Virus record (IMG/VR): IMGVR_UViG_3300033144_009539
Location: 1-23,754 of that record
Length of the DNA stretch: 23,754 nucleotides
DNA from: a virus
Strand: one strand, 5' to 3'
Shown here: positions 12,182 to 20,226 of the stretch, in pieces
Layout of the letters: each line of letters starts with the position of its first letter
How positions within the stretch are numbered: the stretch's first letter is position 1
Translations under genes and position numbers: made by a program
Notes under the pieces: model-generated
Database searches by the model: none
Seen by the model: only the letters and a program-made list of their open reading frames with translations
Told to the model about the DNA's origin: nothing

Positions 12182-13369
12182 TTAAAGTATCATACCTCCC
12201 GCAAGTTCCTCAAGATCCCTTTTCCTTCTTGCATCCTTCGACCTGGCAACAGCAGAAATAGCTTGGGATAATTTGAATGTAGTATTCTCACCTTCTACTC
12301 CATCCTCACCTCTACCCCCAGTAAAAATATTTGTTAATTCCTCAACCTCTGTTTTTAACATGCCCATCTTAGGAAGTTTTTCAAGCGTTTTAACAAAATC
12401 AATTTCATTATTTGAAGCTTTTCTAATTCCTTCCACTTTATTTTTAATAGCTTCCGGAGATATAATATCGCTCATAGAATCACTAACCAACCCCGCATAA
12501 AAAGCAGTTTCATGAGCCAAAGTTTTATTACTCAAATTAATATCATCAGGAATTTGCCTACCAGTATGCACCCTCCGTAATTCAGATGCGCTCACAGCAC
12601 CATTCAAACACCAAGCTTTCAACATAAAAAAACTCAATTCAAGAGCACCATCACCAAAGTCACTTGTAGAAATACGAACACCAAAACAAACATGCTGTAT
12701 TCCATTTCTCGGAGTAGTAAAACTCATTACACCAGGATAAATAGCTTCTATCCAACTCTTTGTTTCAGCATAACCAACTCGATATACGACTAACCCTAAA
12801 GAAGTGGCTGTTCCTAAAAAAGAATTATAAATAACATCAGAGTTTAATCGCTTATATGATGAAGAAAGAATACCTCTTGTTTCATTACCTATATTCCTAA
12901 ATAACAATCGCTTATTTTTTTCATGCCTTATATGAGTATTAAAGATAGTAACAGCTAATAATCTCTGCCAATATTCTCCGGACAAATATTTATCCCTTAA
13001 ATATCGAGTAGGAAGTTTATACCTCTCGGCTATTTGCGTAATAGCATGAGGATGAACACTAAAATCAGAATACAATTTATCATTCGTTAATCCTACATCC
13101 GGAACGCCATTTTGATTAGTAATGAGCCTAAACCAGGACTTACCATTAGTCATAAACCTATGAGAAGTATTACCTAAAGGAACAATATAATCTTTCATTA
13201 ATTTTCCATCCCCTTGAATGGAACACAAAGTTTGGTCGTGTATTAAAGAATCTTCCGCCAACTTTTTATTCACATTATCCTGCAAAATCTCTTTTTTACG
13301 TTCAGAATCTCTCGTATCACTCCCCAATATACTATTAACAATCGAACCTCCATCCATTAAACTAACCAT
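12182..13369 (-). CDS. DUF932-like phage protein
   Basis: 395 residues from the ATG at 13369, which has AAAAAGGAG at 7 nt spacing; an ATG 16 codons upstream lies inside the preceding gene and has no SD. The middle (about 175-285) resembles DUF932 / phage-plasmid proteins: a folded region with VYRVGYAETKSW, GVRISTSDFGDGALELSFF and CLNGAVSASELRRVHTG. The C-terminal 100 residues are helical and charged. DUF932 proteins are widespread next to phage and plasmid recombination genes but have no settled biochemical role. Here it sits between the RusA-like resolvase and the helicase loader. The family call is moderate and based on pattern only. Confidence 0.65.
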   Translation of the reverse strand: MVSLMDGGSIVNSILGSDTRDSERKKEILQDNVNKKLAEDSLIHDQTLCSIQGDGKLMKDYIVPLGNTSHRFMTNGKSWFRLITNQNGVPDVGLTNDKLYSDFSVHPHAITQIAERYKLPTRYLRDKYLSGEYWQRLLAVTIFNTHIRHEKNKRLLFRNIGNETRGILSSSYKRLNSDVIYNSFLGTATSLGLVVYRVGYAETKSWIEAIYPGVMSFTTPRNGIQHVCFGVRISTSDFGDGALELSFFMLKAWCLNGAVSASELRRVHTGRQIPDDINLSNKTLAHETAFYAGLVSDSMSDIISPEAIKNKVEGIRKASNNEIDFVKTLEKLPKMGMLKTEVEELTNIFTGGRGEDGVEGENTTFKLSQAISAVARSKDARRKRDLEELAGGMIL

Positions 13370-13370
13370 T

Positions 13371-13787
13371 TTAGTGCTCCTTTTTATAAATGTATATTTT
13401 AGTCCTTGGAACCTCATAATCCAAGTCCTCTGCTGCTACATAATACTTCCTAATATTATTATCATTTTTTATGACACCATTCTTCTGCATTGTATCAAAC
13501 AATAATTCAATAGAAGCATCCGCAAGTTTGTTGTTATACCATATTTCAAAAACCCATAAAAAATCCCTGCTGTTTAAGTCAGGGAATTTTAATCTCTTTA
13601 CTTGTCTCTCTACTAATGTTATATAGTTAATAGCTTGTTTACCCAAAACAAAATGAGTAAGAGTAAATTGACGCTGATTTGATTTTCTTGCCGGTGAACC
13701 GAATAATATAAAACTATGAATCAAGGTATAGTGATTTTTTATCAGCCTCAAGAGCAATTCGTCTTTTTCTACTTTTTTGATACTCAC
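13371..13787 (-). CDS. RusA-like Holliday junction resolvase
   Basis: 138 residues from a GTG at 13787 with AGGAG 6 nt upstream. This start lies 74 nt inside the upstream gene; a TTG at 13724 would remove the overlap but has no SD. From residue 25 on the layout matches RusA: FILFGSPARKSNQR, a conserved Lys-x-Tyr-like helix, then LADASIELLFDTMQKNGVIKND and PRTKIYIY at the end. Asp90 and Asp109 fit two RusA catalytic acids; the second member of the usual DxDN pair is Ser. RusA-type enzymes cut four-way junctions, which would clear recombination intermediates before packaging. The missing acid means activity should be checked. Confidence 0.7.
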   Translation of the reverse strand: MSIKKVEKDELLLRLIKNHYTLIHSFILFGSPARKSNQRQFTLTHFVLGKQAINYITLVERQVKRLKFPDLNSRDFLWVFEIWYNNKLADASIELLFDTMQKNGVIKNDNNIRKYYVAAEDLDYEVPRTKIYIYKKEH

Positions 13788-14058
13788 GCAAATCTCCTAT
13801 AAAAGATATGCGATAACCATATATCTGTCCCATCCCCGGTAAACCTGTTAGTTTGTATTTTATTTTTATCTTCTTCCATTTTTTACAAACAAACTCTAAT
13901 AAATCATTAGTTGTTTCCAACCCCTGTTCCTCACAAAGCATCTTAAATAATCGAGACGTTTTCCCTGCATGATAAGGACACTCCTCATCTAAATAATAAA
14001 AATAATTATCCCGAAAATTCCTCCATACTTGAGGCTTAGTTAGTTCTATAGAACCCAT
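13714..14058 (-). CDS. Hypothetical protein
   Basis: 114 residues, ATG with AAAAAGGAGC upstream. Contains YLDEECPYHAGKTSRLFKMLCEE and a Lys-rich middle (KKWKKIKIKYKL), ending in a basic-charged C-terminus that overlaps the resolvase gene by 74 nt. Not recognised; soluble and basic, possibly DNA binding. Confidence 0.68.
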   Translation of the reverse strand: MGSIELTKPQVWRNFRDNYFYYLDEECPYHAGKTSRLFKMLCEEQGLETTNDLLEFVCKKWKKIKIKYKLTGLPGMGQIYGYRISFIGDLREYQKSRKRRIALEADKKSLYLDS

Positions 14059-14077
14059 GCAAGTTGCTCCTTTTTAG

Positions 14078-14380
14078 TTATTTGGGTGAAGTTCTTTTAA
14101 CCCCTCTATTTTTTCCTGCTAAAAGTTTAGAATCAACAATACCCTCAGCTTCACTAAGCATTTTGTGGAAATCTTTTTCTGTTCCGCCTCTTGCTAAATA
14201 CGCTTTAAGTATTTTTTCCTTCACTTCAGAATAAGCTGTCTTAAAGAACAGTTCGTAAATAACTTCCTTATTAAGTATTTTACCACCAATCTCTATAAGA
14301 GCTAACAGATCTTTTCCATTAACTTTTCTTGGTAAAGTAATAGTTCTTCTAACAGCTATTTCTTTAGTAAATATAGCCAT
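14078..14380 (-). CDS. Hypothetical protein, first gene of the replication module
   Basis: 100 residues, ATG with GAGAG upstream. Starts with a strand-like AIFTKEIAVRRTITLPRKV, then helical with a basic tail (GKNRGVKRTSPK). It is the first gene after the 92-bp gap that separates head genes from replication genes, so it may be the earliest gene of that transcript. Not recognised. Confidence 0.68.
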   Translation of the reverse strand: MAIFTKEIAVRRTITLPRKVNGKDLLALIEIGGKILNKEVIYELFFKTAYSEVKEKILKAYLARGGTEKDFHKMLSEAEGIVDSKLLAGKNRGVKRTSPK

Positions 14381-14423
14381 AGTAATACTCTCACATTGTT
14401 AAAATTTTATTTATTTGATAATA

Positions 14424-14454
14424 TAATAATATCGATTAAAAAAATTAGAATCAA
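14424..14454 (-). promoter_or_regulatory. Weak promoter candidate before the replication module
   Basis: Minus strand TTG (14454-14452), 20 nt, TATTATTA (14431-14424): spacing as in the better candidates but two mismatches to TAnnTTTG. The surrounding gap 14381-14472 is very AT-rich and holds a copy of TTAAAATTTTATT (14399-14411). Location between modules is the main support. Confidence 0.3.
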
Positions 14455-14472
14455 GCAACTGCGAAATTAAAA

Positions 14473-14907
14473 TTAATCAATCAAAGAATTCCTGGTAAGT
14501 CCCTCACGTTTTATAGCATCAAACGAAACAAGCACACTGTTTTCAATAATATCAACGCTTCTTCCGTCTCTTGTATAAAATATAATATTTTTTATGTAAT
14601 AAGCTATTATACCTATTTCAAGTTTATCCTGCTCAGAGGGTACAATAGAATTATCATTAAAAATTTTGGTTGGCATTATAATATCAAGCTTGCGTTTACT
14701 TCGAACCACACCTTGATTAACATCTTCTTTACTCTGGACAAAAGCATAAGTTTCAATTTCTTCCCCAAACACCCTCGTATAAATACTAAATGGGTAATAT
14801 TTAACAGCTACGCCTGAATTAGCAATAACTCCCTCTACGCTGTAAAGAGCATCTTCAGAATCAAGCTCGCTTAATACATTGTGTTTCCAAATATTATGGT
14901 GTTGCAT
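14473..14907 (-). CDS. Hypothetical protein, probable head-tail or neck component
   Basis: 144 residues; ATG overlaps the end of the upstream gene by 14 nt and has no clear SD, suggesting coupling. Beta-rich: ALYSVEGVIANSGVAVKYYPF, DIIMPTKIFNDNS, IIFYTRDGRSVDII. In tailed phages the genes after the capsid and adaptor often encode the head-closure or tail-completion proteins, which are small beta-barrels of about this size, so that is the leading guess. No family recognised. Confidence 0.65.
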   Translation of the reverse strand: MQHHNIWKHNVLSELDSEDALYSVEGVIANSGVAVKYYPFSIYTRVFGEEIETYAFVQSKEDVNQGVVRSKRKLDIIMPTKIFNDNSIVPSEQDKLEIGIIAYYIKNIIFYTRDGRSVDIIENSVLVSFDAIKREGLTRNSLID

Positions 14908-15850
14908 GAGCTATTGTTTGCACCGCACTTTCGAATAATTCGTTATTCAAAGTTTTAATATACATTTTATACTGGTACGTCTTTCCATTCTCAACAGTAG
15001 TATCAATAATAGTTTCTGACTTTAACCTGTATAATTCCTCAATAATATTCTCCGCACCTTCATCATCAATTTGCTTTATAAAATGTAATTTATACGCCGG
15101 AACAAACTTATACTTAATAACAATTTGAACGCCTGTAGCAACGCTTGAAAGAGAAAATGCAGGAATAGGTTGATCAGCTTCATACTGAGTTGGAATCAAA
15201 ATATCTTCCTCCCTATCCTCAACTCTAAATACACTTTGATGAACTATATTACCAGCATTATCATCATCAAGCTCAGCAACTAATCCATCGAATCTTTTTT
15301 CCAACGCTTTAGCAATTTCCAAAAACTGCTGAGGATCTACCTTCTTAGCATTAACATCTTTTAATATATATCTGGAGTACCTTGCAGAATCAGTAGCCAG
15401 CTGATAAATCAAATCAACATTGGTTCTTAACAATAAAATTTCAGTATCAAATTCCTCAAGCTCATCAAAACCTTTTGTACCCTTAAATATTTGAACATTA
15501 GAAGAAGTCAACGCCTCTAACAATTCATCATCCGCCCAAATCTGTTTTTCAATATCCTGAATAATATAGGCACCGGCACTTACATAGCTCTGCACTGTAG
15601 TTAAAGTTACGTCAAAAGTTTTGGCGCTGGCATTAAAAATTGTAAAGCTGGAATTAAGGTCGGTCATACCCAATACCCCCGATATAGTCAAACGCATACT
15701 ATCCTGCAAATCGTGGTTACTCTGCATAATTACAGTTACAACACCCGCAGAATGAGAAGCACCCACTATTCCATTAATAACGATATTTACAGGGTTATCC
15801 CCAAGCTTATTTCTAAGCCGGGAAACAATACCCGCTTCAATAGTAGTCAT
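14894..15850 (-). CDS. Head-tail adaptor-like protein with inserted beta domain and Fn3-like end
   Basis: 318 residues, ATG with no clear SD. Three parts are visible. Residues 1-30 plus about 100-190 are helical and resemble head-tail adaptors (LRNKLGDNP, then QIWADDELLEAL, with long helices after). Residues about 35-97 form an inserted beta module with the signature HDLQDSMRLTISGVLGMTDLN, the pattern often annotated as an E1-FCCH-like repeat in phage structural proteins. Residues about 229-310 look like a fibronectin type III domain (DTTVENGKTYQYKMYIKT). Both beta modules are typical virion decorations for surface or carbohydrate contact. The adaptor call rests on gene order (portal, scaffold, capsid, this) and the helical pattern. 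Confidence 0.65.
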   Translation of the reverse strand: MTTIEAGIVSRLRNKLGDNPVNIVINGIVGASHSAGVVTVIMQSNHDLQDSMRLTISGVLGMTDLNSSFTIFNASAKTFDVTLTTVQSYVSAGAYIIQDIEKQIWADDELLEALTSSNVQIFKGTKGFDELEEFDTEILLLRTNVDLIYQLATDSARYSRYILKDVNAKKVDPQQFLEIAKALEKRFDGLVAELDDDNAGNIVHQSVFRVEDREEDILIPTQYEADQPIPAFSLSSVATGVQIVIKYKFVPAYKLHFIKQIDDEGAENIIEELYRLKSETIIDTTVENGKTYQYKMYIKTLNNELFESAVQTIAHATP

Positions 15851-15863
15851 TTATAAAATCAAA

Positions 15864-16253
15864 TTAAGCTATGAACTTTTGGGCTTTCAAAATCGTTGCT
15901 TGTGGCTCGGTAACATATTTAGATTCATCTTCTACACCTTCAACATACCCATTAATTATAAACAATCGAGGACACTCTTTCAAAAATTTAACTTTAACTT
16001 GTTTACTATCTGTAACCGGTAATTCTTTTTCCAAAACAACATCAACTTTTTTCTCTTCTTTCACTACCGGTGCATCAATTTTATCCTCCTCTATTTTAAC
16101 AGCTTCATCTGTTTTAACAGCATCATCAACCTTTATTTCAGATTCAGCTTCAACAGCAAGAGTTTCTTCCTTTTTAGAATCATCAACAACGCCATCATAT
16201 CCAGAGAATTTATCTCCGGATTTTTTCTTAGTATCTTTTTTTCCTTTAGCCAT
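15864..16253 (-). CDS. Highly charged small structural-module protein
   Basis: 129 residues from the ATG at 16253 with AAGGAG 7 nt upstream; an upstream frame extension crosses a hairpin and is unlikely. The first 90 residues are low complexity Lys/Glu/Asp/Val (AKGKKDTKKKSGDKFSGYDG, then repeated V-K-x-D-E units). Residues 97-129 look folded (VKVKFLKECPRLFIINGY, ending ATILKAQKFIA). It follows the major capsid gene and may be a head decoration or a late assembly factor. Not recognised. Confidence 0.65.
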   Translation of the reverse strand: MAKGKKDTKKKSGDKFSGYDGVVDDSKKEETLAVEAESEIKVDDAVKTDEAVKIEEDKIDAPVVKEEKKVDVVLEKELPVTDSKQVKVKFLKECPRLFIINGYVEGVEDESKYVTEPQATILKAQKFIA

Positions 16254-16268
16254 TTTATTCTCCTTATT

Positions 16269-16297
16269 AAATAAAAGCCGACACAAACGCATCGGCT
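16269..16297 (-). terminator. Hairpin after the major capsid gene, probable partial terminator
   Basis: Minus-strand AGCCGAUGC-GUUU-GUGUCGGCU, a 9-bp stem with G-U pairs, followed by a U-rich UUUAUUU. It lies in the 64-nt gap after the capsid stop codon. The short tail suggests partial termination or 3'-end protection, raising capsid mRNA over the downstream genes. Confidence 0.6.
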
Positions 16298-16317
16298 AAA
16301 TTAAATTAACTTGTAAT

Positions 16318-17310
16318 TTAAGCAGTTCTAATTATAATGATGTTTTCATCATTTATTTTTCCTGCTCCCATAATTGCATACCAAGTGATCCGTCTTTTTC
16401 TCCCAAAGTTTGTCCAACCCGGATCCTCACGAAGTTCAACAGGTAAAGCAATAGCCCATCCATATGCGTACTCACCAAATATGACACATTCATATAAAGC
16501 TATCGCATTAATATGGATTCCGGAAGCGCCGTACTGATAATTTACTATAAGAGTAGCATCATATCCACCAGCACTTGCGCCAGCGGCGCCATTATTACAA
16601 TGAGAAGTCATAATGAAACGAACGCCATTGTATTCACCAATTTCGCCTTTGAAAATCAACTCTGGATATGCGTACTGACGAATAGAAATCATATCCTTTT
16701 TAATAGAAGTTGACTGATGAGGATGGAGAAAACCTCCATAATACTCGCCATTTTGATCAACGTATTTCAGTACGTTACCGGTAGCAAGTACCTCAACTGC
16801 TGCATCGATTTCACCCTGCTTTAAGGTATCGCCTGCAACGATTAATCTCTGCTCCGCTCTGCTATTAGCAAACTGAATCTGAGTTCCGCTAAATAAAGCC
16901 GTTCTCAACATTAAATCAGTTACCTGAGCATAATCCCTTCCCAATGCAACCGCGGCATTCTGCATTTCATCCATAAATGAAAGAGATAAAAATTTCTGAG
17001 TTAAACCAACTGCTTTAGCATATTCCGTCACCGAAATAGTTATTGCAGATTTAGTTAAGTTCTCAGATTCGATATCCTCATCCTCACCGATTGTCCCACC
17101 TCTAGTTAAGTTGCCATATTTAGAGAAAGAGATTGTATCGCCAGGACTTGCTTGAAGATCTGTACGAACCACAGCAAATTGGTCAAACCGCATTACTGGA
17201 AGTGCAGACCATATAACATCGTTTGTATGAAGCGTTAATATATTTGCTGGAATTCCTACTACATCAAAGTCAGTAGAACCCGTTGCCGCTCCTGTAAAGG
17301 CATCAGCCAT
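16318..17310 (-). CDS. Major capsid protein, N4-gp56 family
   Basis: 330 residues, ATG with CGGAGGAAA upstream, one of the best SD sites here and fitting for the most abundant virion protein. The sequence fits the HK97-fold N4-gp56 group: an N-terminal arm, DTISFSKYGNLTRGG, an E-rich loop (GEDEDIESENLT), the helix with FMDEMQNAAVALGRDYAQ, and a C-terminal part with TSHCNNGAAG and a strand-rich end. No N-terminal prodomain is fused; the scaffold-like protein is a separate gene just upstream. The length is within the usual range for the group. A hairpin follows the gene. Confidence 0.85.
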   Translation of the reverse strand: MADAFTGAATGSTDFDVVGIPANILTLHTNDVIWSALPVMRFDQFAVVRTDLQASPGDTISFSKYGNLTRGGTIGEDEDIESENLTKSAITISVTEYAKAVGLTQKFLSLSFMDEMQNAAVALGRDYAQVTDLMLRTALFSGTQIQFANSRAEQRLIVAGDTLKQGEIDAAVEVLATGNVLKYVDQNGEYYGGFLHPHQSTSIKKDMISIRQYAYPELIFKGEIGEYNGVRFIMTSHCNNGAAGASAGGYDATLIVNYQYGASGIHINAIALYECVIFGEYAYGWAIALPVELREDPGWTNFGRKRRITWYAIMGAGKINDENIIIIRTA

Positions 17311-17344
17311 TGAAGTTTCCTCCGTTTTGTTATTTAATCATTTA

Positions 17345-18184
17345 TTATGTTCTTAGATACTTTTTCCAAATTGCATCCGTAGTTTCCTTCTTCTTTGCTT
17401 CCCAAGCTTTTATTGAAGCTGGGTTTCTTGGATCAATTCGTTCAACGGTTACTTCTCCGGCTCCTTCTTCGACTGATTTATCAGGCACTTTCGGAAGATT
17501 GTAATCCTTACGGACTTTTTCAGAATATTCTTCATATTTCTTTACTGCTAATTCTGCTGAAGCATCAATTTCCGCTTCAGTAGTACCCGAAACTATTTCC
17601 GGAACTATTTTACCTTTAGCAGTTTCAATTACTTTCTTTTTATAAGCATCCAAATCTTTTTGAATAAGACTTTGCTCAAGCTGTTCTCCCTTGACTACAA
17701 CTTTGGTAATTTCTTCTTCAAGAATTTTCAACTTTGCACTAAGCTCAATATTTTCACCCTTGAGCTTACTACTTTCAGGATCCCTTTTAATGGCTTCTTC
17801 AGTTGCTTTAATATCCCCTTTAAGTTTATCAATTTCATCATGCAACTGATTTTTAGCTGTAACAGCACCAGCTTTAACAGCATCATTAATAAGTTTTTCA
17901 GTTTCTTCTGCAGTATAAGTTTTACCCTTTTCTACTTTAGGGACCTCAACTTTAATAACAACTTCGGTTTTTTTCTCAGGTTTCGCTTTCTCCGCTGCAA
18001 TTTTATCAGCCTCAATTTTATCAGCTGCAATTTTATCAGCTGCAATTTTATCATCAGCAATTTTTTTGTCAGCTACAACTTTATCAGCATCCGCCTTTTC
18101 CTTAGCTGCTTTATCCTCTGCTTCACCAAAAGCAGTAATAGGACTATAGGGAATTAACCCTAAATAAACTTTAACTCTATCCAT
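17345..18184 (-). CDS. Probable scaffolding protein
   Basis: 279 residues, ATG with AAGGAG upstream. Residues 31-66 are a five-residue repeat (ADK-I-A type, as in KIAADKIAADKIEADK), then a long charged coiled coil (about 88-180) and a C-terminal Lys/Glu-rich helical part with EIVSGTTEAEIDASAELAVKK. Composition, coiled coil, lack of Cys, and position directly before the capsid gene fit scaffolding proteins that shape the procapsid and then leave. No protease domain is visible. Identity is inferred from features and context rather than a specific motif. Confidence 0.72.
   Translation of the reverse strand: MDRVKVYLGLIPYSPITAFGEAEDKAAKEKADADKVVADKKIADDKIAADKIAADKIEADKIAAEKAKPEKKTEVVIKVEVPKVEKGKTYTAEETEKLINDAVKAGAVTAKNQLHDEIDKLKGDIKATEEAIKRDPESSKLKGENIELSAKLKILEEEITKVVVKGEQLEQSLIQKDLDAYKKKVIETAKGKIVPEIVSGTTEAEIDASAELAVKKYEEYSEKVRKDYNLPKVPDKSVEEGAGEVTVERIDPRNPASIKAWEAKKKETTDAIWKKYLRT
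18001..18060 (-). repeat. Four tandem 15-bp units in the scaffold-like gene
   Basis: Plus-strand units TTTTATCAGCNNCAA occur four times back to back (the two central copies are identical, the outer ones differ at two to four positions). Five codons per unit gives the Asp-Lys-Ile-x-Ala repeat. Looser copies extend the protein repeat on both sides (about 17987-18094). Confidence 0.9.
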
Positions 18185-18249
18185 TATTATTCTCCTTATT
18201 AAATGTAACGCATATTAATATATAGAATCCTGAAAGATTCAAATTTTAA

Positions 18250-18283
18250 AAGAACAAAACACTCAACCTATACAGAATGAGTG
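18250..18283 (-). terminator. Probable terminator overlapping the 3' end of the small basic gene
   Basis: Minus-strand CACTCA, 12-nt loop, TGAGTG (18283-18278 with 18265-18260), followed by TTTTGTTCTTTT. The stem uses the last codons of the 18268-18471 gene. Six base pairs make it a weak terminator, perhaps partial, before the scaffold gene. Confidence 0.55.
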
Positions 18284-18471
18284 CTGGCTCCGCCTTTATT
18301 GCCGGAGTTCTTTACCCAAGTATTTTTAGCATTGTTTTTAGCTGTTTCAAGAGCAACTTTACCCTTAGTAGTAACAGATTTGTCACTGCCAAGAGAACCT
18401 AAACCCGCGCCACCTGGCTTTACATTAGTATCAGAAAGATTAACTTTCTCATTAATTTTTCCCTTATCCAT
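18268..18471 (-). CDS. Small basic Gly/Ser/Lys-rich protein
   Basis: 67 residues, ATG with AAAAGGAG upstream. Low complexity and basic (PGGAGLGSLGSDKSVTTKGK), probably disordered. It lies between the portal and scaffold genes with its own promoter candidate before it and a terminator hairpin after it, so it may be made in high amounts. A minor head protein or portal accessory is possible. Not recognised. Confidence 0.65.
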   Translation of the reverse strand: MDKGKINEKVNLSDTNVKPGGAGLGSLGSDKSVTTKGKVALETAKNNAKNTWVKNSGNKGGASTHSV

Positions 18472-18505
18472 TATAATTCTCCTTTTAAATTATTTAGTTT
18501 CAGTA

Positions 18506-18537
18506 CAATAATAATAAAGTACCACAAGTTAAGTCAA
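18506..18537 (-). promoter_or_regulatory. Promoter candidate between portal and the small basic gene
   Basis: Minus strand TTG (18537-18535, part of TTTG), 21 nt, TATTATTG (18513-18506), one mismatch to TAnnTTTG. It would boost the head genes after the portal (small basic protein, scaffold, capsid). Confidence 0.4.
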
Positions 18538-18555
18538 ATAAATAATAAAAAAACT

Positions 18556-20226
18556 TTATTCATTAGCTCGCCTCTGTGATTCCTTTTCACCTTTTACATC
18601 CGGATCTCCTTCCAAACCAGTTTTCTTTTTTGGAGGAAATTTCTTATCCGTAACAATAGTTTGTGCACCATAAAGCTCAGGATACTTTTCAACATCTTCT
18701 GCGATCTCCTTATCCATAAGCTTACTTTCTTCTTCCGACATACCAATATAACTTCTTGCATGTCTTATGCTCCACATTTTATTAGTAACATTTGAAGCAG
18801 CTATATCCGTATTAATTTTTTCATCTCTTGGTAAAGGTGGAAACCAAGTCAAATAAGTTTCATAAATTTCTTCCGGTATTAACCCTCCATAATAAGCATA
18901 TAAAGAGTTATAATTAATCTGTTCATTAATTTTTACCCTAAATGGATACGTTTCATCACGTTTATTCTTACCTGCTCCCTTATATGTTTCTCTCCATCGT
19001 TCAAGACGCTTTTTAATAATACCATTAACATCAAGTTTACCAGCTAAGATATTCATTTTGATTATATGCTTATTCAATGTTAAAAAACCCTTGCCATACA
19101 TTATACGTTTCAATTCCATCACTTCATATAAAGGCATAAAAGTAATAGCAAGCGCTGATGCAGAAGTATTACTTATTGGTTGCTGCTTACCTGACGCTGA
19201 AATGGGCAGATTTCCGCTCTCTCTTAGAGATTCATTAATTCTAATTATATGATCTGATATTGCACCTAAATCACTTTGCAATTCCAGATTTGAAATTTCA
19301 GCATCCTTATTAGTTAAAGACCAAACCCTATTTGCACCTCTTATTAAATCAGTACCCTTTCCGCCTTTAATAATAGTTACAGGAGAACCCTGGTATTCGA
19401 CAATATCCTGAACACTTGTAAGCAACTTATCATACAACCTATTAAGCTCACTAATATTTCGAATATCAGAGAACCCATAATAACTCAGAGTACTTGGAAA
19501 ATTTTGAATATGAGTTATAGGAATTTCAGGATAAATAAATTCCTCTGTATCTCTTGCCTTTTCATCAATAATTCGAGTACGTAATCCCGGTTTATAATAA
19601 TGCCCACCCATTCGTGTACCATATAAAGAAAACCCATACGCTTCCTCTCTAACAAATTTTTCACGCCCATAATAAAGTAGCCCCTGCACTTTATCAAAAG
19701 ACATAACCGGAAAACAATACATCGAATTTAATAAACCGATCTTTGTGTACTCAGAAGCACCACCATCATCAGTAGCAAACAATGTGCTTAACCAAGCATC
19801 ACCAGATATACAACCTGTTAATCCAATTTCCCAACCTAAAGAATTTCTCTCCGCAATTCCAAAGCTATTCTTCTTATAAGTATTCTGCAGGAGCTTTTCA
19901 ATTTCAGGAAAATCGCTCTCTACAAGAAAACCTTTATTCATAAGAAATGATACATTTTTGTTAATGTTAATAGCTATATAATTAACAGTAACAGCTCTCG
20001 GCTTCTTTTTAGAAAAAGAAAACCAATGCTTTCCTAAATACAAATCCCAAGCATATTGATAATATAATAACCGATTTCCATGTTCGGCTAATACTCTATC
20101 ATACAACGTCTTCCGTTCTACTTCATCGCTCTGGATTAAATGAGCATTAAGGAAAGATTGATAAGCCGGATGATTTCCTGCATACCTATAAAGAAAGGTC
20201 TGCAAAGTTTTAGTGTCCGTACTCAT
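18556..20226 (-). CDS. Portal protein (SPP1 gp6-like)
   Basis: 556 residues, ATG with AAGGAAG upstream, overlapping the terminase gene by 17 nt. It should form the dodecameric ring at one capsid vertex through which DNA enters and leaves. Typical pattern: an N-terminal helical part with RLLYYQYAWDLYLGKHWF, NYIAININKNVSFLMNKGF, the GDAWLS segment, ISELNRLYDKLLTSVQDIVEYQ and a helical stem/crown with NLPISASGKQQPISNTSASA. The C-terminal tail is charged and probably disordered (about 520-556). Position straight after terminase supports the call. Confidence 0.85.
   Translation of the reverse strand: MSTDTKTLQTFLYRYAGNHPAYQSFLNAHLIQSDEVERKTLYDRVLAEHGNRLLYYQYAWDLYLGKHWFSFSKKKPRAVTVNYIAININKNVSFLMNKGFLVESDFPEIEKLLQNTYKKNSFGIAERNSLGWEIGLTGCISGDAWLSTLFATDDGGASEYTKIGLLNSMYCFPVMSFDKVQGLLYYGREKFVREEAYGFSLYGTRMGGHYYKPGLRTRIIDEKARDTEEFIYPEIPITHIQNFPSTLSYYGFSDIRNISELNRLYDKLLTSVQDIVEYQGSPVTIIKGGKGTDLIRGANRVWSLTNKDAEISNLELQSDLGAISDHIIRINESLRESGNLPISASGKQQPISNTSASALAITFMPLYEVMELKRIMYGKGFLTLNKHIIKMNILAGKLDVNGIIKKRLERWRETYKGAGKNKRDETYPFRVKINEQINYNSLYAYYGGLIPEEIYETYLTWFPPLPRDEKINTDIAASNVTNKMWSIRHARSYIGMSEEESKLMDKEIAEDVEKYPELYGAQTIVTDKKFPPKKKTGLEGDPDVKGEKESQRRANE

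Noticed and set aside
13370-13417. 16 extra residues at the start of the DUF932-like protein
   Set aside because: The upstream ATG is inside the resolvase gene without an SD; the ATG at 13369 has AAAAAGGAG.
15871-16299. 142-codon plus-strand ORF
   Set aside because: It is the mirror of the low-complexity Lys/Glu gene on the minus strand; Ser/Thr-rich composition is what antisense of such sequence gives, and no other plus-strand gene exists.
17660-18157. 165-codon plus-strand ORF
   Set aside because: Phe/Asn/Ile-rich antisense shadow of the scaffold-like coiled coil and its repeats.
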